A DNA stretch of 23,785 bases from JAHRVQ01 sp046290215. GTDB lineage: Bacteria > Pseudomonadota > Gammaproteobacteria > Pseudomonadales > Azotimanducaceae. Made by a program: the position numbers and the translations under genes. Location: positions 1-23,785 of the forward strand of contig JBKAGC010000024.1 in assembly GCA_046290215.1 (NCBI GenBank), in the 5' to 3' direction. This document shows positions 7,564-15,315 of this stretch, piece after piece. The first letter of the stretch is position 1; each line of letters begins with the position of its first letter. The notes below the pieces were generated by a model. It worked only from the letters and a program-made list of their open reading frames with translations, ran no database searches and was not told the origin of the DNA.

Positions 7564-7595
7564 CCACAAGAATCAGACGTTCAAGAGTTAACATC

Positions 7596-9557
7596 ATGAT
7601 CCAGATACTCAAACATCTATCCAGGCCAATTGGTCTACTGTCTGTCACACTACTCCTGGCTGCCTGTGGCGGCAGTAGCGACACCGACGTCAGCGACCTT
7701 GAGGTCATTGATAATACCGCTGAGGTAGAAGCTTACTACGCGGCAAATCCTGACTTTTTTAGCTTTAAGACTCTCGCTGATATCCCAACAGACCTGGTAT
7801 GGGAAGACGGCAGCCACCTACCAGAAATCGGCTCAAGTCAGGCCACCAAGGGCGGTACCCAGTATCAAGCTATTCAGGACTTTCCGCGCACGCTACGTCG
7901 GGTTGGACCTGACGCGAACGGTTCCTTTAGGCCGTTTCTGCTGGACTACACCACCATGCAAATTGCCCATCGCCACCCTAACGAGTTTGATTTCTTCCCT
8001 GGGCTGGCAGAAGCCTGGGCTGTCGATAAAGAAAACAAAACGGTTTACGTCAAATTAAACCCTGCTGCCACCTGGTCCGATGGCGAGAAGATCACCTCTG
8101 ACGACTTCATGTTTATGTTTTTCATGTTCCAGTCGCCTTACATTGTCGCCCCCTGGTACAACAACTGGTACAGCACCCAATACGTCAACATCACGAAATA
8201 TGATGAGCACAACTTCTCTATTACGATCCCAGAAGCCAAGCCAGACATGGACTCGCGAGTATTAGAACTGCGTCCGTCACCACAACACTTCTACAAAGAA
8301 CTGGGCGATGACTATGTTGAGCGTTACCAGTGGAAATTCCAGCCAAACACTGGCCCGTATATCATTCATGAAAAAGACATTAAAAAAGGCACTTCAATTG
8401 CCCTGACTCGCAATGACAACTGGTGGGCGAAAGACAACAAGTTCTGGCGCTATCGTTACAACCCAGATCGTTTGCATATTTCTGTGATTCGCGACACCCC
8501 CAAGATTTTTGAAGCCTTTAAACGCGGTGACATTGACCAGTTTGGTTTGAATCTCGCGGAGTACTGGTACGACAAACTGCCAGATTCTGATTCAGACGTG
8601 CAAAACGGCTATATCCAAAAATCGGTATTCTATAATCAGCATCCCAGACCAACTTACGGCTTGTGGATGAACTCACACCAGCCATTACTGGACAATCTTG
8701 ATGTACGAATTGGCATTCAACACGCCACTAACTGGCAGGTAGTGATTGATCGTTTCTTCCGCGGCGACTACATCCGCATGGAAACTTCCTCTGACGGTTA
8801 TGGTGAGTTTTCGCATCCAACGTTGAAGAGCCGTCGCTACGATATTCAGAAAGCCCAGGAGCATTTCGCCAAGGCTGGTTTCACCCAGCGTGGTCCAGAC
8901 GGCATCCTGGTAAACGAGCAAGGACAACGCCTGAGCTTCACACTGACAACGGGTTATGAAAGCCTCAAAGACATTCTTACCATCCTGAAAGAAGAAGCGA
9001 GCAAAACCGGCCTCGACTTCCGGATCGAAGTGCTCGATAGCACGGCAGGCTGGAAGAAGGCCCAGGAAAAGAAACACGACATTCAATTCTCCGCCTTAAG
9101 CGTGTCGTTAGAAATGTATCCACGTTTTTGGGAAACCTATCATTCTGACAATGCTTATGATCAGGCATTTCTTGAAGACGGTTCTGTAAACCCAGAACGT
9201 AAGGTTAAGACTCAGACTAACAATATGGAAATGCTTGCCATTGCGGAAATGGACGACATGATCGAAGCTTATCGCGCCTCTGAAGACAAAGATGAGATGA
9301 TCAAGCTGGCCCATGACATGACGCAAATGCACCATGACTACGCATCATTTTCCCCAGCGTTTGTGCAGCCTTACTACCGTGTTGGGCACTGGCGTTGGAT
9401 GCGTTACCCAGAGGACTTTAACGTGAAACACTCTCGCAGCGCCGGGGAATACTACGTCAACTGGATTGACACCGAGCTCAAGGAAAAGACTCTGCAAGCC
9501 CGCAAGAACGGTGAGAATCTTGGCGTCGAAATCAATATTTACGACCAGTACAAGTAA
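7596..9557 (+). CDS. yejA: Lipoprotein substrate-binding protein of the importer, YejA-like (SBP family 5)
   Basis: This 653-residue extracytoplasmic solute-binding protein has a lipoprotein signal: a hydrophobic stretch ending L-A-A-C with Cys24, followed by GGSSD. The SBP_bac_5 core shows FFPGLAEAWAVDKENKTVYVKLNPAATWSDGEKITSDDF, then GPYIIHEKDIKKGTSIALTRNDNWW and YDIQKAQEHFAKAGF. Within the family the length and KGGTQYQAI/FRPFLL entry resemble YejA. It would capture oligopeptides or peptide-like compounds for the two permeases. E. coli YejA is a soluble periplasmic protein, so the lipid anchor here is a difference. The +2 residue is Gly rather than Asp, which by the Lol rule does not predict inner-membrane retention. 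The next gene begins after 3 bases. Confidence 0.88.
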   Translation: MIQILKHLSRPIGLLSVTLLLAACGGSSDTDVSDLEVIDNTAEVEAYYAANPDFFSFKTLADIPTDLVWEDGSHLPEIGSSQATKGGTQYQAIQDFPRTLRRVGPDANGSFRPFLLDYTTMQIAHRHPNEFDFFPGLAEAWAVDKENKTVYVKLNPAATWSDGEKITSDDFMFMFFMFQSPYIVAPWYNNWYSTQYVNITKYDEHNFSITIPEAKPDMDSRVLELRPSPQHFYKELGDDYVERYQWKFQPNTGPYIIHEKDIKKGTSIALTRNDNWWAKDNKFWRYRYNPDRLHISVIRDTPKIFEAFKRGDIDQFGLNLAEYWYDKLPDSDSDVQNGYIQKSVFYNQHPRPTYGLWMNSHQPLLDNLDVRIGIQHATNWQVVIDRFFRGDYIRMETSSDGYGEFSHPTLKSRRYDIQKAQEHFAKAGFTQRGPDGILVNEQGQRLSFTLTTGYESLKDILTILKEEASKTGLDFRIEVLDSTAGWKKAQEKKHDIQFSALSVSLEMYPRFWETYHSDNAYDQAFLEDGSVNPERKVKTQTNNMEMLAIAEMDDMIEAYRASEDKDEMIKLAHDMTQMHHDYASFSPAFVQPYYRVGHWRWMRYPEDFNVKHSRSAGEYYVNWIDTELKEKTLQARKNGENLGVEINIYDQYK

Positions 9558-9560
9558 GCC

Positions 9561-10538
9561 GTGACCGAAGCGCTCTTAAACGTTGAAAACCTCGTTACCG
9601 AATTCGACACGGATGAAGGTCGAGTTCGGGCCGTCGATAACTTATCTTTTCAGGTTAAACCTGGCGAGACGGTAGGGATTGTTGGCGAATCGGGCTGTGG
9701 CAAAAGTGTCACGGCCTTATCCATCATGCGTTTGCTGCCGCAGCCCATGGGCAAAATCGCTGGCGGTAAGATTGAGTTTCAAGGGCGAGACCTGACTCGT
9801 CTGAGCCTGCCTGAAATGGAAAAGATTCGTGGCGCTAGCATAGGCATGGTGTTTCAGGAACCGATGACCGCACTGAATCCAGTCCACACCATCGGCCGCC
9901 AACTAACTGAAGTGTTGTTTTTGCACCAGAACATCAGCAAAGACGAAGCGGTTCGGGCGGGCGTTGAAATCCTCGACAAGGTCGGCATTCCATCACCTGA
10001 TGTGCGCATGGGCGAGTATCCGCATCAGCTATCTGGTGGTATGCGTCAGCGGGTTGTGATTGCCATGGCGCTGGCTTGTAAACCAGCGTTACTGATTGCA
10101 GACGAGCCTACCACGGCGCTGGACGTGACCATTCAGGCGCAGATTCTTGAGTTGATTCGCGAGTTGCAAAAAGACATGGGCATGGCAGTGATCATGATTA
10201 CCCATGACCTGGGCGTGATTGCTGAAACCTGCGACGATGTGGTGGTCATGTACGCCGGTAAACTTGCCGAAAAGGCCAATGTTTACGACCTCTTTGATCA
10301 CCCAAAACACCCTTACACCAAAGGTTTGCTGGCTTCTATTCCGACGCTAGATACGGAGCCAAAATCCAAGCTCAATATCATTGAAGGTATGGTACCCGGA
10401 TTACTCGATCTACCAGCAGGATGTCGATTCGAAAATCGTTGCCCTTACCGTGAGGAAGGTTGTTTATCCGCCCCACCCCCTATTGAAGTAGTCTCCGATG
10501 AGCACACTGTGAGCTGTTTTCGCTGGCGAGAAATATGA
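9561..10538 (+). CDS. Peptide-importer ATPase 1 (OppD/DppD type)
   Basis: This 325-residue ATP-binding subunit starts at GTG, 3 bases after the binding-protein stop. Walker A is GESGCGKS (42-49), the Q-loop region is VFQEPMTALNP, the signature is LSGGMRQR, Walker B is LLIADEPTTALD and the switch histidine lies in ITHDLGV. The C-terminal oligopeptide-transporter extension has the cysteine-rich CRFENRCPYREEGC plus a later Cys, a pattern tied to an Fe-S cluster in DppD-type proteins. In E. coli the Yej ATPase is one fused protein (YejF); here the two halves are separate genes. The next ATPase overlaps by ATGA at 10535-10538. Confidence 0.93.
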   Translation: MTEALLNVENLVTEFDTDEGRVRAVDNLSFQVKPGETVGIVGESGCGKSVTALSIMRLLPQPMGKIAGGKIEFQGRDLTRLSLPEMEKIRGASIGMVFQEPMTALNPVHTIGRQLTEVLFLHQNISKDEAVRAGVEILDKVGIPSPDVRMGEYPHQLSGGMRQRVVIAMALACKPALLIADEPTTALDVTIQAQILELIRELQKDMGMAVIMITHDLGVIAETCDDVVVMYAGKLAEKANVYDLFDHPKHPYTKGLLASIPTLDTEPKSKLNIIEGMVPGLLDLPAGCRFENRCPYREEGCLSAPPPIEVVSDEHTVSCFRWREI

Positions 10539-11512
10539 GCAATCCCATACTGCAAGTTGACGATTTGAAAATGCACTTCCCGGTTAAGGAAGGCATCATG
10601 TTGCGTGCAAGCAAGTTTAATCGTGCCGTGGATGGTGTTTCGCTGACGATCCAACCCGGTGAAACCCTGGGTCTGGTAGGCGAATCTGGTTGTGGTAAGT
10701 CCACGCTCGGTCGCTGCATTAGCCGCTTGTACAAGCCAACATCCGGTAGCATTCAGTTTGAAGGTCACGAAATCGCTAACCTCAAAGGTCGCGAGCTTTT
10801 GCCTTACCGGCAAGACATCCAGATGATCTTTCAAGACCCAATGGAGTCCTTGAACGCCAGGCACACGGTTGGCGACATTCTCGAAGAACCTTTTATTATT
10901 CACAAGATCGGCGATCGCGCGTCAAGACAGAAACGCATCAAAGAGTTATTGGAGATCGTTGGTTTACCGGCTCGATCAGTATCGCGCTATCCCTTCGAGT
11001 TCTCCGGCGGCCAAAGACAACGAATTGGCATTGCTCGCTCGATTGCGTTGAATCCAAAGCTGATTGTTTGTGACGAGCCTGTATCAGCGCTGGACGTTTC
11101 AATCCAAAGCCAGATTTTGAATTTGCTGATCGATTTACAGCGCGAGTTTAATTTGTCTTATTTGTTCATTGCCCACGACCTGGCCGTGGTGAAACACATT
11201 TCTGACCGCATCGCGATTATGTACCTCGGGAAAATCGTCGAATCTGGCAATGGCGAAGAGATTTATCATGAGTCACGCCATCCTTATACCCAATCGCTTA
11301 TCTCAGCGATTCCAATACCAGACCCACATCGTGACGTGCAGAGGCAGATAATTTCAGGGGATGTACCTTCGCCGATCAATCCGCCCAGTGGTTGCTCATT
11401 CCACCCACGCTGTCCCATGGCCATCGACCAGTGTAAGCACTCGGCTCCGAGCCTGGATCTGATTTCAGACGGTCATCTCGCGTCTTGTCACCGCAGCGAC
11501 GAGACGCGATAA
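10535..11512 (+). CDS. Peptide-importer ATPase 2 (OppF/DppF type)
   Basis: This 325-residue second ATP-binding subunit would pair with ATPase 1 to power the importer. Walker A is GESGCGKS (49-56), the Q-loop region is IFQDPMESLNARHTV, the signature is FSGGQRQRIGIARS, Walker B is LIVCDEPVSALD and the H-loop is FIAHDLAVV. The C-terminal extension contains CSFHPRCPMAIDQC. The start overlaps ATPase 1 by four bases. It is the last gene of the five-gene operon and ends 100 bases from the convergent anti-sigma gene, with the REP-like hairpins between. Confidence 0.93.
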   Translation: MSNPILQVDDLKMHFPVKEGIMLRASKFNRAVDGVSLTIQPGETLGLVGESGCGKSTLGRCISRLYKPTSGSIQFEGHEIANLKGRELLPYRQDIQMIFQDPMESLNARHTVGDILEEPFIIHKIGDRASRQKRIKELLEIVGLPARSVSRYPFEFSGGQRQRIGIARSIALNPKLIVCDEPVSALDVSIQSQILNLLIDLQREFNLSYLFIAHDLAVVKHISDRIAIMYLGKIVESGNGEEIYHESRHPYTQSLISAIPIPDPHRDVQRQIISGDVPSPINPPSGCSFHPRCPMAIDQCKHSAPSLDLISDGHLASCHRSDETR

Positions 11513-11538
11513 GCAACATCCACTGTTCTTTAGCTCGT

Positions 11539-11571
11539 GTAGGCGCTTGTGCCAAGCGCTCACGCTTGGCA
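11539..11571 (+). repeat. REP-like element: GTAGG head with two overlapping hairpins
   Basis: GTAGG (11539-11543) leads straight into GCGCTTG/CAAGCGC (11543-11549 pairs 11553-11559, 3-base loop). The CCAAGCG arm can instead pair downstream: GCCAAGCG (11551-11558) with CGCTTGGC (11563-11570) around CTCA, plus one T-A pair. The two hairpins exclude each other. A GTAG head joined to a palindrome is the layout of REP/SMAG elements, and the site, between convergent gene ends, is typical. There is no T tract, so it is not a classical terminator. I see no second copy in the window. Confidence 0.5.
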
Positions 11572-11590
11572 GCCACCAAAGACTATTTCT

Positions 11591-11619
11591 AAATAGTTAC
11601 TGCTAAAAATAGTTACTGC
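11591..11619. repeat. 16-bp period tandem duplication at the end of the anti-sigma gene
   Basis: AAATAGTTACTGC occurs at 11591-11603 and again at 11607-11619, with a 16-base period. The second copy includes the TAA stop of the anti-sigma gene (complement of 11613-11615), so the stop region was duplicated outward. Confidence 0.75.
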
Positions 11620-12284
11620 GGCGAAACAGAAAAAAGCGGATTCATAAAGCGGTTGATTGGACCCGTTAGGCGGATCGGCGCTTCAGATACCGAGAGGCAA
11701 ATACAAGAGTTGTTTTGGCTTGCGGTGGGCCTGTGTTGCTCACCGGGTTTACGCACTAAAAAGTCGCCTTCGTGATAGATTCCGTCACCATCAGAAAAGC
11801 TACCTTGTAAAACCACTGTGACTTCCAGACCTTTATGGTCATGAGCCGGCACTTTTCCCCCTGCCTTGATCTTATGCAGGGCTAACTCATAACGCTCTTC
11901 ACCCACGGGAATTCGTGACACCCGCAACGCCGGAGAGAGCATTTTCCACCTGGCACCATTCTCAGGGAGAAGGTTGGTTATAAACTCGGGCAACAAGGCC
12001 TCGTCCTCTGGCAACACCTGCTCGCGGGATACCCGCTTGGGTTTTCGCATCACCGCGGCATCGTCAAGCTTCTCGAGTACCAGATCCAGAGCATCAGCAC
12101 TCATTTCAGCGGGCTGAGTCGCGTCCAGCAAATCGCCGCCCACGGCAGCAAGCGCACTATATCTATCCCGGCACTCTTCACAAAAATGTAGGTGCGCTGA
12201 CACCGCCAGGCACAGCCCCGGGGTCAAGGCGCCGGTTGCGTATGCCATCAGTGTTTCATTGTCTGGGTGTTTCGTGACCAACAT
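11613..12284 (-). CDS. chrR: ChrR-family zinc anti-sigma factor (ZAD + cupin)
   Basis: This 223-residue cytoplasmic anti-sigma factor would hold the adjacent sigma inactive until singlet oxygen or peroxide stress. The N-terminal anti-sigma domain has His6, His31, Cys35 and Cys38 (HPDNETL, then HLHFCEEC), the same numbered zinc ligands as R. sphaeroides ChrR. The C-terminal cupin has His148, His150, Glu154 and His184 (AHDHKGLE ... GEQH), whose spacing (+2, +6, +36) matches the known ChrR set H141/H143/E147/H177. Its ATG directly follows the sigma TAA with no gap, so expression is coupled. No membrane segment is present. The identification rests on these ligand patterns and on synteny, and is firm. 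Confidence 0.93.
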   Translation of the reverse strand: MLVTKHPDNETLMAYATGALTPGLCLAVSAHLHFCEECRDRYSALAAVGGDLLDATQPAEMSADALDLVLEKLDDAAVMRKPKRVSREQVLPEDEALLPEFITNLLPENGARWKMLSPALRVSRIPVGEERYELALHKIKAGGKVPAHDHKGLEVTVVLQGSFSDGDGIYHEGDFLVRKPGEQHRPTASQNNSCICLSVSEAPIRLTGPINRFMNPLFSVSPQ

Positions 12285-12860
12285 TTATACTTCCTCGGCT
12301 TCAGCTTCGAGCTGAACATTCAATCGCTTCAGGGCCAGGCGAATCCGGGATTTTACCGTACCAAGCGGCAAACTCAGCTCCTCAGAGACTTCGCTGTGGG
12401 TCTTACCCTCGAAGTAGATTTTACTAATTACCTCAACCTGCTCTTGTGGCAGGGCTTCTAAACTTTCACGCACGGTGCGCTTGTTACGCATCTGCGCTAG
12501 GGACACTTGTGAAGGATTGTCGTCGCCGGGCTCATACAAATCATCTGCATGGATATCCTTTTGACGGCGCACTTCACGGCGAGCCCAGTCGATACGACAG
12601 TTTCTGGCAATCGTGTAGATCCAGGTGCTGGCAGAAGACTTTTTACGATTAAAGCTATCGGCCCGACGCCAGACTTTAATCATTGCCTCCTGGGCGAGTT
12701 CTTCTGCTAACTCATGACCAACGTTAGACCCCTTCATGAGGAAGCCTTTTAACAGGGGCGCGAAGTGACGAAACAAGGCTGTAAAAGCCTCGCGATCTCG
12801 TTCTTCACCAACCCTGGTTAGCAATTCGCTCCATTCGTCTGCTCTTGATTCAGCGAGCAT
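12285..12860 (-). CDS. ECF sigma factor, RpoE/ECF11 type, partner of ChrR
   Basis: The protein is 191 residues from ATG 12860, which has a strong AAGGTGG site (complement of 12863-12869). An in-frame ATG at 12899 would add 13 residues but has only a weak AGG two bases upstream. Region 2 is FTALFRHFAPLLKGFLMKGS, ELAQEAMIKVWRRADSFNRKKSSASTWIYTIARNCRIDWARR; region 4 is ESLEALPQEQVEVISKIYFEGKTHSEVSEELSLPLGTVKSRIRLALKRL with its helix-turn-helix. The exact abutment with a ChrR anti-sigma and a TGATCC/CGTA promoter upstream place it in the ECF11 group, which drives responses to singlet oxygen and organic peroxides. It probably activates its own transcription. Confidence 0.92.
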   Translation of the reverse strand: MLAESRADEWSELLTRVGEERDREAFTALFRHFAPLLKGFLMKGSNVGHELAEELAQEAMIKVWRRADSFNRKKSSASTWIYTIARNCRIDWARREVRRQKDIHADDLYEPGDDNPSQVSLAQMRNKRTVRESLEALPQEQVEVISKIYFEGKTHSEVSEELSLPLGTVKSRIRLALKRLNVQLEAEAEEV

Positions 12861-12933
12861 AACCACCTTATTGACGGAATTTCTCTTGCCTGTGATCATA
12901 ACCTAGTCAGCTATTTGATTACCAAGTACACCT

Positions 12934-12961
12934 ATTACGATGTGTTGCAGTGGCTGGATCA
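12934..12961 (-). promoter_or_regulatory. ECF11-type autoregulatory promoter of the sigma-chrR operon
   Basis: Reading the - strand, TGATCC (12961 to 12956) is followed after 16 bases by CGTAAT (12939 to 12934). This fits the TGATCC and CGTA/TAAGA-type elements recalled for RpoE-ChrR regulons. Transcription would start near 12927, 65 or so bases before the preferred sigma start codon. The element lies in the divergent gap shared with the MoxR operon. Confidence 0.65.
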
Positions 12962-12985
12962 AACTTTAGCCGCGGAAATATCAGC

Positions 12986-13957
12986 ATGCCCTCGACGCAA
13001 CTCACAGATCATGGACTCGACTTTACAGCCACTGTTGATGCCATCGAAAAATTGAGCGCAAACATTCGCTCAGTTATTAAAAATGACAGTAACGCTATAG
13101 ATTGGTTATTAACAGCCTTCTTTGCTGGCGGACATGTACTGCTTGAGGACGTGCCTGGAACCGGCAAGACCACTCTGGCGAAAGCCCTCGCGGCCTCTGT
13201 GGATGGCGAATTCAAACGCGTGCAGTTCACTCCGGACTTACTCCCCACTGATATCCTCGGCGTATCAATATTTGACCAGCAGCTACAAGACTTCCGCTTT
13301 CGTGAGGGTCCGATTTTCACGCAAATCCTCTTAGCAGATGAAATCAATCGGGCGTCGCCGCGCACCCAGTCCGCATTGCTTGAGGCTATGGCTGAGAACC
13401 AGGTGAGTATCGAAGGCGATAGGCGCAACCTGGACGACGTGTTTTTTGTCATTGCGACTCAAAATCCGGTGGAATTCCATGGCACCTACCCCTTACCCGA
13501 GGCACAAATGGATCGCTTTGCCATGTGTTTTTCACTTGGGTACGTCAGTGCCGAAGACGAACTGGCGATCCTCGATAGTCAACAACAAGGACACCCCATC
13601 GACCGTTTGCAAGCCTGCCTTACGGTTGAAGAAGTACTTAAGATTCGCCGGCTCGTTTCTCGTATCGCCGTGAGCGACGAACTGAAGCGTTATATTGTTG
13701 CGATAGTGGCGGCAACCAGAAACTATCCCGGCATAAAAATGGGCGCGAGTCCAAGGGCTTGCATAATGCTGATGCGTTGTAGTCAGGCTCTAGCCCTCAT
13801 ACGTGGGTTGGACTTCGTAACACCCGACATCATTCAAAGTTTAGCGAGTCCGATTATCGCCCACCGCCTTGCTCTTGATCCCGAGGTGGCTTTTGCCGGT
13901 GGCAGTGCAGCGCAACTCGTCGCAGACATTCTTCAGCAAGAGCCGGTACCCGGCTAA
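12986..13957 (+). CDS. MoxR-family AAA+ ATPase
   Basis: This 323-residue AAA+ ATPase is of the MoxR group, chaperone-like ATPases usually linked to a DUF58 or VWA partner. Walker A is VPGTGKTT (56-63), Walker B LLADEINRA (115-123), and sensor 1 lies in IATQNPVEFHGTYPLPEAQMDRF, a MoxR hallmark. A C-terminal lid follows (ASPRACIMLMRCSQALAL). I start at ATG 12986. The in-frame GTG at 12950 would put the coding region over the -35 box of the divergent sigma promoter, and its extra residues are not conserved-looking. The gene shares an A with the next start (TAATG), so MoxR and DUF58 are coupled. Confidence 0.92.
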   Translation: MPSTQLTDHGLDFTATVDAIEKLSANIRSVIKNDSNAIDWLLTAFFAGGHVLLEDVPGTGKTTLAKALAASVDGEFKRVQFTPDLLPTDILGVSIFDQQLQDFRFREGPIFTQILLADEINRASPRTQSALLEAMAENQVSIEGDRRNLDDVFFVIATQNPVEFHGTYPLPEAQMDRFAMCFSLGYVSAEDELAILDSQQQGHPIDRLQACLTVEEVLKIRRLVSRIAVSDELKRYIVAIVAATRNYPGIKMGASPRACIMLMRCSQALALIRGLDFVTPDIIQSLASPIIAHRLALDPEVAFAGGSAAQLVADILQQEPVPG

Positions 13958-15315
13958 TGACAACCCAGGGCGAGTCTAACCGCCGAGAATTTAAGTACTG
14001 GGTATTTCCGGCTTACGTGCGTGCGTTCCGGCCTCGGCGCAAACCTCGCCGGCGTCGTCCCACAGAACGCGGCCAACTAGTACTCACAGGCGCAGTGCTA
14101 ACAGCGGCACTTGGCCTCAATACGGAATCCTCGTACGTCTACCAGCTCTTTGCCCTGCTGCTTTGCACCTCTATTGCCGCGAGAGTTAGTCTCGGTTTTG
14201 CCAGACCTGAAGTTCGAGTAAAAAGATTATTGCCCAGGTACGCGACCGCGGGTGAAGCTTTTAGCTATCGGATCAAAATCGAGAACCTTGGCCGGGAAGC
14301 CGAACTGGACTTAACCGTGACTGACTTTCCGCAAACCAGGCTACCCAGCCTCAGTGAATATCGCCGTGAGCGAGAGCCATTTGAAAACTCTCGGAACGCC
14401 TATGATCGCTTTATCGGCTTTCACCGCTTTATCTACCTGCAAAAACAACTCACTGGGATCACGACCACGCCGGCAAGGGTTGAGGAAGTCCCTGTAAAAG
14501 GCGCCAGTGACGCGCAGATCAGCGCCACGCCGCTGCGCCGCGGCAAAGTTAATTTTAGTCATACGGTGGTGTTACATCAGGACCCGCTGGGACTGAACTA
14601 TGGTTTTAACCATTTCTCTAACTCAGAGTCACTTCTGGTGTTGCCAATGCGATACCGGCTTAATCCCAACTGGCAAATAGCCAGTGGTCGAAACTTTCAA
14701 CCCGGCGGCGTGAGCTCTGCCTGGTCGGTCGGCGAATCAGATGAGTTTGTGTCCCTGCGTGATTATCGAGAAGGTGATTCCATGCGAAAAATTCACTGGG
14801 CAAGCTCCGCCAAGCAAACAGCACGCAAGCAAGGTCTTATTGTTAAGGAATATCAAGATGAGTTCTTCGCTCGCAACGCCCTGATCATAGACATTAACCA
14901 CGCTAATTCAGACCATGTGGAGAAGACCATATCCATCGCCGCCAGTTTTGCAATGGACTTGCAACAAACTGATGCCATGCTTGATCTCATTTACGCGACC
15001 GCAAGCGGCACAAAAATGATCACGGCAGGTCGTGGCACGAGCGCGGTGAACGAGCAGCTGGAAGCGTTAGCGACCATGCAGCCCGGAGATCACGATTTTG
15101 ATTCCTTAGCGGAACGCGCTTTGCTACATGCAAGGGTAGTCACTGGCTGCATCTGCGTATTCGCCAGCTGGCAACCGCACCATAACGAATTTGTTAAAAA
15201 GCTTCACGCCCAGGGCACGGAGTTAAGATGCCTGGCGCTTACCGACGCTCCCAGCGAGGGTCTGTTCACGGCCATTAGACCAGAGTATGTGCAAGAGGAT
15301 CTTCTAGCATCATGA
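13957..15315 (+). CDS. DUF58-domain membrane protein
   Basis: This 452-residue protein begins with a basic segment (RPRRKPRRRRPTERG) and then one or two membrane helices (QLVLTGAVLTAALGLNTESSYVYQLFALLLCTSIAARV). A long domain of likely beta structure follows. The DUF58 signature is at about residues 260-305: GESDEFVSLRDYREGDSMRKIHWASSAKQTARKQGLIVKEYQDE, and a VWA-like fold follows. In MoxR-DUF58-transglutaminase operons this protein is thought to be the partner of the AAA+ ATPase. The exact function is unknown. The start overlaps MoxR by one base and the stop overlaps the transglutaminase start by ATGA (15312-15315). Confidence 0.9.
   Translation: MTTQGESNRREFKYWVFPAYVRAFRPRRKPRRRRPTERGQLVLTGAVLTAALGLNTESSYVYQLFALLLCTSIAARVSLGFARPEVRVKRLLPRYATAGEAFSYRIKIENLGREAELDLTVTDFPQTRLPSLSEYRREREPFENSRNAYDRFIGFHRFIYLQKQLTGITTTPARVEEVPVKGASDAQISATPLRRGKVNFSHTVVLHQDPLGLNYGFNHFSNSESLLVLPMRYRLNPNWQIASGRNFQPGGVSSAWSVGESDEFVSLRDYREGDSMRKIHWASSAKQTARKQGLIVKEYQDEFFARNALIIDINHANSDHVEKTISIAASFAMDLQQTDAMLDLIYATASGTKMITAGRGTSAVNEQLEALATMQPGDHDFDSLAERALLHARVVTGCICVFASWQPHHNEFVKKLHAQGTELRCLALTDAPSEGLFTAIRPEYVQEDLLAS

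Noticed and set aside
8685..9086. A 133-residue open frame on the - strand inside the binding-protein gene
   Set aside because: It shadows a clear SBP family 5 coding region and has no ribosome site or family resemblance.
10445..10903. A 152-residue open frame on the - strand across the two importer ATPase genes
   Set aside because: It is antisense to two well-conserved ATPases with all motifs intact and shows no recognisable domain of its own.
11550..11571. Classical terminator for the importer operon
   Set aside because: The stem is strong but no T tract follows on either strand, and the GTAGG head plus the competing hairpin fit a REP-like element better.
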